DNA of 64,000 nucleotides from Ranitomeya variabilis (GCF_051348905.1 NW_027508062.1:1-64000), one strand, 5' to 3'; shown: positions 1 through 11,768, counted from the first letter of the stretch. Numbers and translations are program-made. The notes: generated by a model not told the origin, from the letters alone.

Positions 1-235
1 AATACAACGCATTGAAAAACCGGTGGTCCACAAGAGGGAGACAATGTTTCAAAAAAGAATTCCTGCGGTCAGAAATGCAGTATGTATGGCAGAACTACTC
101 ATTGAATGCTTCAATTTAAATAGCAAGTGCTGACAGACAGCAGGGGCCTAGTTTGGTAGCCGACACAGTATATTTGCAACACTGTAAGAAAGGCCTAAAT
201 CTTAACACACCTGTTGCAGCAACCAGTAAAGACAA

Positions 236-236
<1 letters not shown>

Positions 237-271
<35 letters not shown>
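237..271. repeat. TTGA tetranucleotide microsatellite
   Basis: Eight perfect TTGA repeats plus TTG. The tract recurs once per unit, about 210 bp 3' of each U2 gene. Units next to copies 6, 12 and 30 have seven repeats (tracts near 6004-6034, 12924-12954 and 40703-40733). This is the only length polymorphism in the array outside the first three units. Confidence 0.97.
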
Positions 272-460
272 CATATTGAATGCAATGCAATGTTTGACAG
301 ACATAGGTGAAAGCAAGGCCAGGCAAGGCGCAGAAAATGTTGCAATTGGCCAGGAGAAATCAAACAAAATGCTACACTTGGCCTGAGAAAAGTGCTTCTT
401 TGACCCTGAAATCAATTCCCATAAAGGGTTAAAAGACAACTCGCGCTGATTTCAATTCAA

Positions 461-475
461 TCTGTTTTTAGAAAC
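461..475 (-). terminator. snRNA 3' box of U2 copy 1
   Basis: The minus strand reads GTTTCTAAAAACAGA, an exact match to the vertebrate snRNA 3' box consensus GTTT-N(0-3)-AAA-R-NN-AGA. It starts 10 bp past the proposed U2 3' end, within the usual 9-19 bp. The family role is to direct Integrator-mediated 3' end formation of snRNA precursors. The same box sits at the same offset after every other U2 copy, including the two interrupted ones. Confidence 0.93.
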
Positions 476-485
476 TGGATCAGAG

Positions 486-676
486 AAGGAGTGCACTGGT
501 CCCGGAGATACTGCAATAACGGGTCAATGCGTGGAGTGGACAGAGCAAGCTCTTCTTCCATCTCCCTGTTCCAAAAATCCATTTAATATATGGTCCCCAA
601 ATAGGGGACGTATCAGATATTAAACTGATAAGAACAGATACTACACTTGATCTTAGCCAAAAGGCCGAGAAGCGAT
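486..676 (-). ncRNA. RNU2: U2 snRNA, copy 1 (reference copy)
   Basis: U2 snRNA is the spliceosomal RNA that pairs with the intron branch site and with U6. The minus strand starts with the near-invariant vertebrate 5' end ATCGCTTCTCGGCC at 676. The branch-site recognition sequence GTAGTA is at RNA nt 33-38. Stem-loop IIb (CCCC-TATTT-GGGG) is near nt 70-82 and the Sm site ATTTTTG at nt 99-105, followed by the 3' stem-loops III and IV. The 5' end is firm. The mature 3' end is placed by family length (about 188-191 nt) and could be off by 3 nt. Pol II transcription of the snRNA type is expected: a 3' box lies 10 bp beyond the gene and no TATA box is seen at the position typical of Pol III snRNA genes. 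Being the archetype of a homogeneous array, this copy is probably functional. Confidence 0.97.
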
Positions 677-718
677 ACCGAAGCCGCTGCGCCCCGTGGG
701 CCGCACCAAGGCCTACCA

Positions 719-745
719 CCAATACCCATTGTGGAGACAGAGCAA
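719..745 (-). promoter_or_regulatory. positional window for the proximal sequence element
   Basis: SNAPc-bound proximal elements of vertebrate snRNA genes lie about 45-65 bp upstream of the start, which is this interval for copy 1. I do not recognise a convincing consensus match. The stretch contains CCCATTGTG on the plus strand (725-733), which recurs at 974-982 beside the distal element. The call rests on position only. Confidence 0.25.
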
Positions 746-794
746 AAGATTGCCGCAGGGAGGACATTTTCAGAAACTCTGGAGGGAGGCCTTC

Positions 795-830
795 TCAATG
801 ACAGTTCTGCTGTCAATGACAGTTCTGCTG
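795..830. repeat. 18-bp tandem duplication upstream of U2
   Basis: Two perfect adjacent copies of an 18-bp sequence (795-812 and 813-830), each with the hexamer TGACAG. They lie about 119-154 bp upstream of the U2 start, between the proximal and distal promoter regions. The duplication occurs in every unit, so it predates the last homogenisation. A regulatory role is possible but not shown. Confidence 0.9.
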
Positions 831-903
831 TGTATGTGTGTCTGTGTGTGAGAGACGGAGAGTGTGTGTGTCTGTCTGTCTGTCTGTCTGTGTGTGAGTG
901 TTT
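829..903. repeat. TG / TCTG microsatellite block
   Basis: Alternating TG runs, a short purine-rich interruption (GAGAGACGGAGAG) and about five TCTG/TGTC repeats. The block lies 150-230 bp upstream of U2 in each unit. Simple repeats near snRNA arrays are common; the human RNU2 array carries a CT microsatellite. No length variation is seen between units. Confidence 0.93.
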
Positions 904-930
904 GTTCAAGCTGTGCACGACGCGTTTTGA

Positions 931-947
931 ATCTGCATAACTCCGCC
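931..947 (-). promoter_or_regulatory. candidate distal sequence element (octamer-like + GC box)
   Basis: About 255-271 bp upstream of the U2 start the minus strand reads GGCGGAG, then two bases, then ATGCAGAT. The latter differs from the Oct-1 octamer ATGCAAAT at one position. Vertebrate U2 genes carry a distal enhancer near -220 to -250 with an octamer beside Sp1 sites, so composition and distance fit. It repeats in every unit. Function is inferred, and the octamer is imperfect. Confidence 0.5.
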
Positions 948-1060
948 TACTTTGACCACACCCTCCAGCCAGCCCCATTGTGACAGCACATGAATGTTCC
1001 GTGCTAAGATTCTATCTACTGCAGGCAGCGCACCTGGTTGGTGAAAAGCATTAGAATGCT

Positions 1061-1073
1061 CACACACACACAG
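1061..1073. repeat. short CA tract
   Basis: A run of about five CA dinucleotides, just after the AGCATT/AATGCT inverted repeat. It is present in each unit with no variation seen. Confidence 0.85.
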
Positions 1074-1388
1074 GTGTAGATGGACAAGACAAGCCTATTC
1101 AAGATCAGCACAGGCACCATTTTTACTTACTTTTTTTCTTTTAAAAATGCATATAATACAACGCATTGAAAAACCGGTGGTCACAAGAGGGAGACAATGT
1201 TTCAAAAAAGAATTCCTGCGGTCAGAAATGCAGTATGTATGGCAGAACTACTCATTGAATGCTTCAATTTAAATAGCAAGTGCTGACAGACAGCAGGGGC
1301 CTAGTTTGGTAGCCGACACAGTATATTTGCAACACTGTAAGAAAGGCCTAAATCTTAACACACCTGTTGCAGCAACCAGTAAAGACAA

Positions 1389-1424
<36 letters not shown>

Positions 1425-1638
1425 CATATTGAATGCAATGCAATGTTTGACAGACATAGGTGAAAGCAAGGCCAGGCAAGGCGCAGAAAATGTTGCAATT
1501 GGCCAGGAGAAATCAAACAAAATGCTACACTTGGCCTGAGAAAAGTGCTTCTTTGACCCTGAAATCAATTCCCATAAAGGGTTAAAAGACAACTCGCGCT
1601 GATTTCAATTCAATCTGTTTTTAGAAACTGGATCAGAG

Positions 1639-1829
1639 AAGGAGTGCACTGGTCCCGGAGATACTGCAATAACGGGTCAATGCGTGGAGTGGACAGAGCA
1701 AGCTCTTCTTCCATCTCCCTGTTCCAAAAATCCATTTAATATATGGTCCCCAAATAGGGGACGTATCAGATATTAAACTGATAAGAACAGATACTACACT
1801 TGATCTTAGCCAAAAGGCCGAGAAGCGAT
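1639..1829 (-). ncRNA. RNU2: U2 snRNA, copy 2
   Basis: Gene body matches copy 1. Its upstream region has one C fewer near 1870 (about -42), in the zone where a proximal promoter element would lie. Confidence 0.95.
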
Positions 1830-2541
1830 ACCGAAGCCGCTGCGCCCCGTGGGCCGCACCAAGGCCTACCACAATACCCATTGTGGAGACAGAGCAAAAG
1901 ATTGCCGCAGGGAGGACATTTTCAGAAACTCTGGAGGGAGGCCTTCTCAATGACAGTTCTGCTGTCAATGACAGTTCTGCTGTGTATGTGTGTCTGTGTG
2001 TGAGAGACGGAGAGTGTGTGTGTCTGTCTGTCTGTCTGTCTGTGTGTGAGTGTTTGTTCAAGCTGTGCACGACGCGTTTTGAATCTGCATAACTCCGCCT
2101 ACTTTGACCACACCCTCCAGCCAGCCCCATTGTGACAGCACATGAATGTTCCGTGCTAAGATTCTATCTACTGCAGGCAGCGCACCTGGTTGGTGAAAAG
2201 CATTAGAATGCTCACACACACACAGGTGTAGATGGACAAGACAAGCCTATTCAAGATCAGCACAGGCACCATTTTTACTTACTTTTTTTCTTTTAAAAAT
2301 GCATATAATACAACGCATTGAAAAACCGGTGGTCCACAAGAGGGAGACAATGTTTCAAAAAAGAATTCCTGCGGTCAGAAATGCAGTATGTATGGCAGAA
2401 CTACTCATTGAATGCTTCAATTTAAATAGCAAGTGCTGACAGACAGCAGGGGCCTAGTTTGGTAGCCGACACAGTATATTTGCAACACTGTAAGAAAGGC
2501 CTAAATCTTAACACACCTGTTGCAGCAACCAGTAAAGACAA

Positions 2542-2577
<36 letters not shown>

Positions 2578-2790
2578 CATATTGAATGCAATGCAATGTT
2601 TGACAGACATAGGTGAAAGCAAGGCCAGCAAGGCGCAGAAAATGTTGCAATTGGCCAGGAGAAATCAAACAAAATGCTACACTTGGCCTGAGAAAAGTGC
2701 TTCTTTGACCCTGAAATCAATTCCCATAAAGGGTTAAAAGACAACTCGCGCTGATTTCAATTCAATCTGTTTTTAGAAACTGGATCAGAG

Positions 2791-2981
2791 AAGGAGTGCA
2801 CTGGTCCCGGAGATACTGCAATAACGGGTCAATGCGTGGAGTGGACAGAGCAAGCTCTTCTTCCATCTCCCTGTTCCAAAAATCCATTTAATATATGGTC
2901 CCCAAATAGGGGACGTATCAGATATTAAACTGATAAGAACAGATACTACACTTGATCTTAGCCAAAAGGCCGAGAAGCGAT
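2791..2981 (-). ncRNA. RNU2: U2 snRNA, copy 3
   Basis: Gene body matches copy 1. Its 3' spacer has one G fewer near 2627. Confidence 0.95.
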
Positions 2982-3694
2982 ACCGAAGCCGCTGCGCCCC
3001 GTGGGCCGCACCAAGGCCTACCACCAATACCCATTGTGGAGACAGAGCAAAAGATTGCCGCAGGGAGGACATTTTCAGAAACTCTGGAGGGAGGCCTTCT
3101 CAATGACAGTTCTGCTGTCAATGACAGTTCTGCTGTGTATGTGTGTCTGTGTGTGAGAGACGGAGAGTGTGTGTGTCTGTCTGTCTGTCTGTCTGTGTGT
3201 GAGTGTTTGTTCAAGCTGTGCACGACGCGTTTTGAATCTGCATAACTCCGCCTACTTTGACCACACCCTCCAGCCAGCCCCATTGTGACAGCACATGAAT
3301 GTTCCGTGCTAAGATTCTATCTACTGCAGGCAGCGCACCTGGTTGGTGAAAAGCATTAGAATGCTCACACACACACAGGTGTAGATGGACAAGACAAGCC
3401 TATTCAAGATCAGCACAGGCACCATTTTTACTTACTTTTTTTCTTTTAAAAATGCATATAATACAACGCATTGAAAAACCGGTGGTCCACAAGAGGGAGA
3501 CAATGTTTCAAAAAAGAATTCCTGCGGTCAGAAATGCAGTATGTATGGCAGAACTACTCATTGAATGCTTCAATTTAAATAGCAAGTGCTGACAGACAGC
3601 AGGGGCCTAGTTTGGTAGCCGACACAGTATATTTGCAACACTGTAAGAAAGGCCTAAATCTTAACACACCTGTTGCAGCAACCAGTAAAGACAA

Positions 3695-3730
<36 letters not shown>

Positions 3731-3944
3731 CATATTGAATGCAATGCAATGTTTGACAGACATAGGTGAAAGCAAGGCCAGGCAAGGCGCAGAAAATGTT
3801 GCAATTGGCCAGGAGAAATCAAACAAAATGCTACACTTGGCCTGAGAAAAGTGCTTCTTTGACCCTGAAATCAATTCCCATAAAGGGTTAAAAGACAACT
3901 CGCGCTGATTTCAATTCAATCTGTTTTTAGAAACTGGATCAGAG

Positions 3945-4135
3945 AAGGAGTGCACTGGTCCCGGAGATACTGCAATAACGGGTCAATGCGTGGAGTGGAC
4001 AGAGCAAGCTCTTCTTCCATCTCCCTGTTCCAAAAATCCATTTAATATATGGTCCCCAAATAGGGGACGTATCAGATATTAAACTGATAAGAACAGATAC
4101 TACACTTGATCTTAGCCAAAAGGCCGAGAAGCGAT
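3945..4135 (-). ncRNA. RNU2: U2 snRNA, copy 4
   Basis: Same as copy 1, with standard flanks. Confidence 0.95.
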
Positions 4136-4848
4136 ACCGAAGCCGCTGCGCCCCGTGGGCCGCACCAAGGCCTACCACCAATACCCATTGTGGAGACAGA
4201 GCAAAAGATTGCCGCAGGGAGGACATTTTCAGAAACTCTGGAGGGAGGCCTTCTCAATGACAGTTCTGCTGTCAATGACAGTTCTGCTGTGTATGTGTGT
4301 CTGTGTGTGAGAGACGGAGAGTGTGTGTGTCTGTCTGTCTGTCTGTCTGTGTGTGAGTGTTTGTTCAAGCTGTGCACGACGCGTTTTGAATCTGCATAAC
4401 TCCGCCTACTTTGACCACACCCTCCAGCCAGCCCCATTGTGACAGCACATGAATGTTCCGTGCTAAGATTCTATCTACTGCAGGCAGCGCACCTGGTTGG
4501 TGAAAAGCATTAGAATGCTCACACACACACAGGTGTAGATGGACAAGACAAGCCTATTCAAGATCAGCACAGGCACCATTTTTACTTACTTTTTTTCTTT
4601 TAAAAATGCATATAATACAACGCATTGAAAAACCGGTGGTCCACAAGAGGGAGACAATGTTTCAAAAAAGAATTCCTGCGGTCAGAAATGCAGTATGTAT
4701 GGCAGAACTACTCATTGAATGCTTCAATTTAAATAGCAAGTGCTGACAGACAGCAGGGGCCTAGTTTGGTAGCCGACACAGTATATTTGCAACACTGTAA
4801 GAAAGGCCTAAATCTTAACACACCTGTTGCAGCAACCAGTAAAGACAA

Positions 4849-4884
<36 letters not shown>

Positions 4885-5098
4885 CATATTGAATGCAATG
4901 CAATGTTTGACAGACATAGGTGAAAGCAAGGCCAGGCAAGGCGCAGAAAATGTTGCAATTGGCCAGGAGAAATCAAACAAAATGCTACACTTGGCCTGAG
5001 AAAAGTGCTTCTTTGACCCTGAAATCAATTCCCATAAAGGGTTAAAAGACAACTCGCGCTGATTTCAATTCAATCTGTTTTTAGAAACTGGATCAGAG

Positions 5099-5289
5099 AA
5101 GGAGTGCACTGGTCCCGGAGATACTGCAATAACGGGTCAATGCGTGGAGTGGACAGAGCAAGCTCTTCTTCCATCTCCCTGTTCCAAAAATCCATTTAAT
5201 ATATGGTCCCCAAATAGGGGACGTATCAGATATTAAACTGATAAGAACAGATACTACACTTGATCTTAGCCAAAAGGCCGAGAAGCGAT
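5099..5289 (-). ncRNA. RNU2: U2 snRNA, copy 5
   Basis: Same as copy 1, with standard flanks. Confidence 0.95.
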
Positions 5290-6002
5290 ACCGAAGCCGC
5301 TGCGCCCCGTGGGCCGCACCAAGGCCTACCACCAATACCCATTGTGGAGACAGAGCAAAAGATTGCCGCAGGGAGGACATTTTCAGAAACTCTGGAGGGA
5401 GGCCTTCTCAATGACAGTTCTGCTGTCAATGACAGTTCTGCTGTGTATGTGTGTCTGTGTGTGAGAGACGGAGAGTGTGTGTGTCTGTCTGTCTGTCTGT
5501 CTGTGTGTGAGTGTTTGTTCAAGCTGTGCACGACGCGTTTTGAATCTGCATAACTCCGCCTACTTTGACCACACCCTCCAGCCAGCCCCATTGTGACAGC
5601 ACATGAATGTTCCGTGCTAAGATTCTATCTACTGCAGGCAGCGCACCTGGTTGGTGAAAAGCATTAGAATGCTCACACACACACAGGTGTAGATGGACAA
5701 GACAAGCCTATTCAAGATCAGCACAGGCACCATTTTTACTTACTTTTTTTCTTTTAAAAATGCATATAATACAACGCATTGAAAAACCGGTGGTCCACAA
5801 GAGGGAGACAATGTTTCAAAAAAGAATTCCTGCGGTCAGAAATGCAGTATGTATGGCAGAACTACTCATTGAATGCTTCAATTTAAATAGCAAGTGCTGA
5901 CAGACAGCAGGGGCCTAGTTTGGTAGCCGACACAGTATATTTGCAACACTGTAAGAAAGGCCTAAATCTTAACACACCTGTTGCAGCAACCAGTAAAGAC
6001 AA

Positions 6003-6034
<32 letters not shown>

Positions 6035-6248
6035 CATATTGAATGCAATGCAATGTTTGACAGACATAGGTGAAAGCAAGGCCAGGCAAGGCGCAGAAAA
6101 TGTTGCAATTGGCCAGGAGAAATCAAACAAAATGCTACACTTGGCCTGAGAAAAGTGCTTCTTTGACCCTGAAATCAATTCCCATAAAGGGTTAAAAGAC
6201 AACTCGCGCTGATTTCAATTCAATCTGTTTTTAGAAACTGGATCAGAG

Positions 6249-6439
6249 AAGGAGTGCACTGGTCCCGGAGATACTGCAATAACGGGTCAATGCGTGGAGT
6301 GGACAGAGCAAGCTCTTCTTCCATCTCCCTGTTCCAAAAATCCATTTAATATATGGTCCCCAAATAGGGGACGTATCAGATATTAAACTGATAAGAACAG
6401 ATACTACACTTGATCTTAGCCAAAAGGCCGAGAAGCGAT
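6249..6439 (-). ncRNA. RNU2: U2 snRNA, copy 6
   Basis: Same as copy 1. Its 3' spacer has seven TTGA repeats instead of eight. Confidence 0.95.
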
Positions 6440-7152
6440 ACCGAAGCCGCTGCGCCCCGTGGGCCGCACCAAGGCCTACCACCAATACCCATTGTGGAGA
6501 CAGAGCAAAAGATTGCCGCAGGGAGGACATTTTCAGAAACTCTGGAGGGAGGCCTTCTCAATGACAGTTCTGCTGTCAATGACAGTTCTGCTGTGTATGT
6601 GTGTCTGTGTGTGAGAGACGGAGAGTGTGTGTGTCTGTCTGTCTGTCTGTCTGTGTGTGAGTGTTTGTTCAAGCTGTGCACGACGCGTTTTGAATCTGCA
6701 TAACTCCGCCTACTTTGACCACACCCTCCAGCCAGCCCCATTGTGACAGCACATGAATGTTCCGTGCTAAGATTCTATCTACTGCAGGCAGCGCACCTGG
6801 TTGGTGAAAAGCATTAGAATGCTCACACACACACAGGTGTAGATGGACAAGACAAGCCTATTCAAGATCAGCACAGGCACCATTTTTACTTACTTTTTTT
6901 CTTTTAAAAATGCATATAATACAACGCATTGAAAAACCGGTGGTCCACAAGAGGGAGACAATGTTTCAAAAAAGAATTCCTGCGGTCAGAAATGCAGTAT
7001 GTATGGCAGAACTACTCATTGAATGCTTCAATTTAAATAGCAAGTGCTGACAGACAGCAGGGGCCTAGTTTGGTAGCCGACACAGTATATTTGCAACACT
7101 GTAAGAAAGGCCTAAATCTTAACACACCTGTTGCAGCAACCAGTAAAGACAA

Positions 7153-7188
<36 letters not shown>

Positions 7189-7402
7189 CATATTGAATGC
7201 AATGCAATGTTTGACAGACATAGGTGAAAGCAAGGCCAGGCAAGGCGCAGAAAATGTTGCAATTGGCCAGGAGAAATCAAACAAAATGCTACACTTGGCC
7301 TGAGAAAAGTGCTTCTTTGACCCTGAAATCAATTCCCATAAAGGGTTAAAAGACAACTCGCGCTGATTTCAATTCAATCTGTTTTTAGAAACTGGATCAG
7401 AG

Positions 7403-7593
7403 AAGGAGTGCACTGGTCCCGGAGATACTGCAATAACGGGTCAATGCGTGGAGTGGACAGAGCAAGCTCTTCTTCCATCTCCCTGTTCCAAAAATCCATT
7501 TAATATATGGTCCCCAAATAGGGGACGTATCAGATATTAAACTGATAAGAACAGATACTACACTTGATCTTAGCCAAAAGGCCGAGAAGCGAT
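7403..7593 (-). ncRNA. RNU2: U2 snRNA, copy 7
   Basis: Same as copy 1, with standard flanks. Confidence 0.95.
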
Positions 7594-8306
7594 ACCGAAG
7601 CCGCTGCGCCCCGTGGGCCGCACCAAGGCCTACCACCAATACCCATTGTGGAGACAGAGCAAAAGATTGCCGCAGGGAGGACATTTTCAGAAACTCTGGA
7701 GGGAGGCCTTCTCAATGACAGTTCTGCTGTCAATGACAGTTCTGCTGTGTATGTGTGTCTGTGTGTGAGAGACGGAGAGTGTGTGTGTCTGTCTGTCTGT
7801 CTGTCTGTGTGTGAGTGTTTGTTCAAGCTGTGCACGACGCGTTTTGAATCTGCATAACTCCGCCTACTTTGACCACACCCTCCAGCCAGCCCCATTGTGA
7901 CAGCACATGAATGTTCCGTGCTAAGATTCTATCTACTGCAGGCAGCGCACCTGGTTGGTGAAAAGCATTAGAATGCTCACACACACACAGGTGTAGATGG
8001 ACAAGACAAGCCTATTCAAGATCAGCACAGGCACCATTTTTACTTACTTTTTTTCTTTTAAAAATGCATATAATACAACGCATTGAAAAACCGGTGGTCC
8101 ACAAGAGGGAGACAATGTTTCAAAAAAGAATTCCTGCGGTCAGAAATGCAGTATGTATGGCAGAACTACTCATTGAATGCTTCAATTTAAATAGCAAGTG
8201 CTGACAGACAGCAGGGGCCTAGTTTGGTAGCCGACACAGTATATTTGCAACACTGTAAGAAAGGCCTAAATCTTAACACACCTGTTGCAGCAACCAGTAA
8301 AGACAA

Positions 8307-8342
<36 letters not shown>

Positions 8343-8556
8343 CATATTGAATGCAATGCAATGTTTGACAGACATAGGTGAAAGCAAGGCCAGGCAAGGC
8401 GCAGAAAATGTTGCAATTGGCCAGGAGAAATCAAACAAAATGCTACACTTGGCCTGAGAAAAGTGCTTCTTTGACCCTGAAATCAATTCCCATAAAGGGT
8501 TAAAAGACAACTCGCGCTGATTTCAATTCAATCTGTTTTTAGAAACTGGATCAGAG

Positions 8557-8747
8557 AAGGAGTGCACTGGTCCCGGAGATACTGCAATAACGGGTCAATG
8601 CGTGGAGTGGACAGAGCAAGCTCTTCTTCCATCTCCCTGTTCCAAAAATCCATTTAATATATGGTCCCCAAATAGGGGACGTATCAGATATTAAACTGAT
8701 AAGAACAGATACTACACTTGATCTTAGCCAAAAGGCCGAGAAGCGAT
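8557..8747 (-). ncRNA. RNU2: U2 snRNA, copy 8
   Basis: Same as copy 1, with standard flanks. Confidence 0.95.
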
Positions 8748-9460
8748 ACCGAAGCCGCTGCGCCCCGTGGGCCGCACCAAGGCCTACCACCAATACCCAT
8801 TGTGGAGACAGAGCAAAAGATTGCCGCAGGGAGGACATTTTCAGAAACTCTGGAGGGAGGCCTTCTCAATGACAGTTCTGCTGTCAATGACAGTTCTGCT
8901 GTGTATGTGTGTCTGTGTGTGAGAGACGGAGAGTGTGTGTGTCTGTCTGTCTGTCTGTCTGTGTGTGAGTGTTTGTTCAAGCTGTGCACGACGCGTTTTG
9001 AATCTGCATAACTCCGCCTACTTTGACCACACCCTCCAGCCAGCCCCATTGTGACAGCACATGAATGTTCCGTGCTAAGATTCTATCTACTGCAGGCAGC
9101 GCACCTGGTTGGTGAAAAGCATTAGAATGCTCACACACACACAGGTGTAGATGGACAAGACAAGCCTATTCAAGATCAGCACAGGCACCATTTTTACTTA
9201 CTTTTTTTCTTTTAAAAATGCATATAATACAACGCATTGAAAAACCGGTGGTCCACAAGAGGGAGACAATGTTTCAAAAAAGAATTCCTGCGGTCAGAAA
9301 TGCAGTATGTATGGCAGAACTACTCATTGAATGCTTCAATTTAAATAGCAAGTGCTGACAGACAGCAGGGGCCTAGTTTGGTAGCCGACACAGTATATTT
9401 GCAACACTGTAAGAAAGGCCTAAATCTTAACACACCTGTTGCAGCAACCAGTAAAGACAA

Positions 9461-9496
<36 letters not shown>

Positions 9497-9710
9497 CATA
9501 TTGAATGCAATGCAATGTTTGACAGACATAGGTGAAAGCAAGGCCAGGCAAGGCGCAGAAAATGTTGCAATTGGCCAGGAGAAATCAAACAAAATGCTAC
9601 ACTTGGCCTGAGAAAAGTGCTTCTTTGACCCTGAAATCAATTCCCATAAAGGGTTAAAAGACAACTCGCGCTGATTTCAATTCAATCTGTTTTTAGAAAC
9701 TGGATCAGAG

Positions 9711-9901
9711 AAGGAGTGCACTGGTCCCGGAGATACTGCAATAACGGGTCAATGCGTGGAGTGGACAGAGCAAGCTCTTCTTCCATCTCCCTGTTCCAAA
9801 AATCCATTTAATATATGGTCCCCAAATAGGGGACGTATCAGATATTAAACTGATAAGAACAGATACTACACTTGATCTTAGCCAAAAGGCCGAGAAGCGA
9901 T
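9711..9901 (-). ncRNA. RNU2: U2 snRNA, copy 9
   Basis: Same as copy 1, with standard flanks. Confidence 0.95.
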
Positions 9902-10614
9902 ACCGAAGCCGCTGCGCCCCGTGGGCCGCACCAAGGCCTACCACCAATACCCATTGTGGAGACAGAGCAAAAGATTGCCGCAGGGAGGACATTTTCAGAA
10001 ACTCTGGAGGGAGGCCTTCTCAATGACAGTTCTGCTGTCAATGACAGTTCTGCTGTGTATGTGTGTCTGTGTGTGAGAGACGGAGAGTGTGTGTGTCTGT
10101 CTGTCTGTCTGTCTGTGTGTGAGTGTTTGTTCAAGCTGTGCACGACGCGTTTTGAATCTGCATAACTCCGCCTACTTTGACCACACCCTCCAGCCAGCCC
10201 CATTGTGACAGCACATGAATGTTCCGTGCTAAGATTCTATCTACTGCAGGCAGCGCACCTGGTTGGTGAAAAGCATTAGAATGCTCACACACACACAGGT
10301 GTAGATGGACAAGACAAGCCTATTCAAGATCAGCACAGGCACCATTTTTACTTACTTTTTTTCTTTTAAAAATGCATATAATACAACGCATTGAAAAACC
10401 GGTGGTCCACAAGAGGGAGACAATGTTTCAAAAAAGAATTCCTGCGGTCAGAAATGCAGTATGTATGGCAGAACTACTCATTGAATGCTTCAATTTAAAT
10501 AGCAAGTGCTGACAGACAGCAGGGGCCTAGTTTGGTAGCCGACACAGTATATTTGCAACACTGTAAGAAAGGCCTAAATCTTAACACACCTGTTGCAGCA
10601 ACCAGTAAAGACAA

Positions 10615-10650
<36 letters not shown>

Positions 10651-10864
10651 CATATTGAATGCAATGCAATGTTTGACAGACATAGGTGAAAGCAAGGCCA
10701 GGCAAGGCGCAGAAAATGTTGCAATTGGCCAGGAGAAATCAAACAAAATGCTACACTTGGCCTGAGAAAAGTGCTTCTTTGACCCTGAAATCAATTCCCA
10801 TAAAGGGTTAAAAGACAACTCGCGCTGATTTCAATTCAATCTGTTTTTAGAAACTGGATCAGAG

Positions 10865-11055
10865 AAGGAGTGCACTGGTCCCGGAGATACTGCAATAACG
10901 GGTCAATGCGTGGAGTGGACAGAGCAAGCTCTTCTTCCATCTCCCTGTTCCAAAAATCCATTTAATATATGGTCCCCAAATAGGGGACGTATCAGATATT
11001 AAACTGATAAGAACAGATACTACACTTGATCTTAGCCAAAAGGCCGAGAAGCGAT
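10865..11055 (-). ncRNA. RNU2: U2 snRNA, copy 10
   Basis: Same as copy 1, with standard flanks. Confidence 0.95.
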
Positions 11056-11768
11056 ACCGAAGCCGCTGCGCCCCGTGGGCCGCACCAAGGCCTACCACCA
11101 ATACCCATTGTGGAGACAGAGCAAAAGATTGCCGCAGGGAGGACATTTTCAGAAACTCTGGAGGGAGGCCTTCTCAATGACAGTTCTGCTGTCAATGACA
11201 GTTCTGCTGTGTATGTGTGTCTGTGTGTGAGAGACGGAGAGTGTGTGTGTCTGTCTGTCTGTCTGTCTGTGTGTGAGTGTTTGTTCAAGCTGTGCACGAC
11301 GCGTTTTGAATCTGCATAACTCCGCCTACTTTGACCACACCCTCCAGCCAGCCCCATTGTGACAGCACATGAATGTTCCGTGCTAAGATTCTATCTACTG
11401 CAGGCAGCGCACCTGGTTGGTGAAAAGCATTAGAATGCTCACACACACACAGGTGTAGATGGACAAGACAAGCCTATTCAAGATCAGCACAGGCACCATT
11501 TTTACTTACTTTTTTTCTTTTAAAAATGCATATAATACAACGCATTGAAAAACCGGTGGTCCACAAGAGGGAGACAATGTTTCAAAAAAGAATTCCTGCG
11601 GTCAGAAATGCAGTATGTATGGCAGAACTACTCATTGAATGCTTCAATTTAAATAGCAAGTGCTGACAGACAGCAGGGGCCTAGTTTGGTAGCCGACACA
11701 GTATATTTGCAACACTGTAAGAAAGGCCTAAATCTTAACACACCTGTTGCAGCAACCAGTAAAGACAA

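Larger units (their letters stand above)
677..1638. other. inter-U2 spacer of one unit (exemplar)
   Basis: About 960 bp between two U2 genes. It holds the promoter side of copy 1 (677 to about 1000), a tandem 18-bp duplication at 795-830, TG/TCTG microsatellites, a short CA tract, a perfect 6-bp inverted repeat with a 2-bp loop (AGCATT-AG-AATGCT, 1047-1060), T-rich sequence near 1120-1145, a TTGA tract, and the 3' box of the next copy. No tRNA, 5S rRNA or other snRNA is recognisable. Open frames here reach 97-121 codons but contain microsatellite-derived residues and overlap U2, so I treat them as non-coding. All other spacers are the same. Confidence 0.85.

Noticed and set aside
116-439. Recurrent 107-codon minus-strand frame with SINQSINQSIN
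   Set aside because: The repeated residues are the TTGA microsatellite in translation, and the frame changes when one repeat is lost.
647-940. Recurrent 97-codon open frame on the plus strand of each unit
   Set aside because: It overlaps the U2 5' end antisense and the TG/TCTG microsatellite, giving Cys/Val/Ser-rich low complexity. It is repeated only because the unit is repeated.
613-978. Recurrent 121-codon minus-strand frame (165 codons in unit 2)
   Set aside because: It reads through the promoter and U2 itself, with residues such as HTDRQTDRHT from the microsatellite. The longer form in unit 2 arises from a one-base deletion. No coding signal.
1141-1165. TATA-like and octamer-like sequence (ATGCATATAATA) on the plus strand of the spacer, as a promoter of a second small RNA
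   Set aside because: No recognisable RNA gene follows it and no proximal element is seen upstream. A-T-rich chance match.
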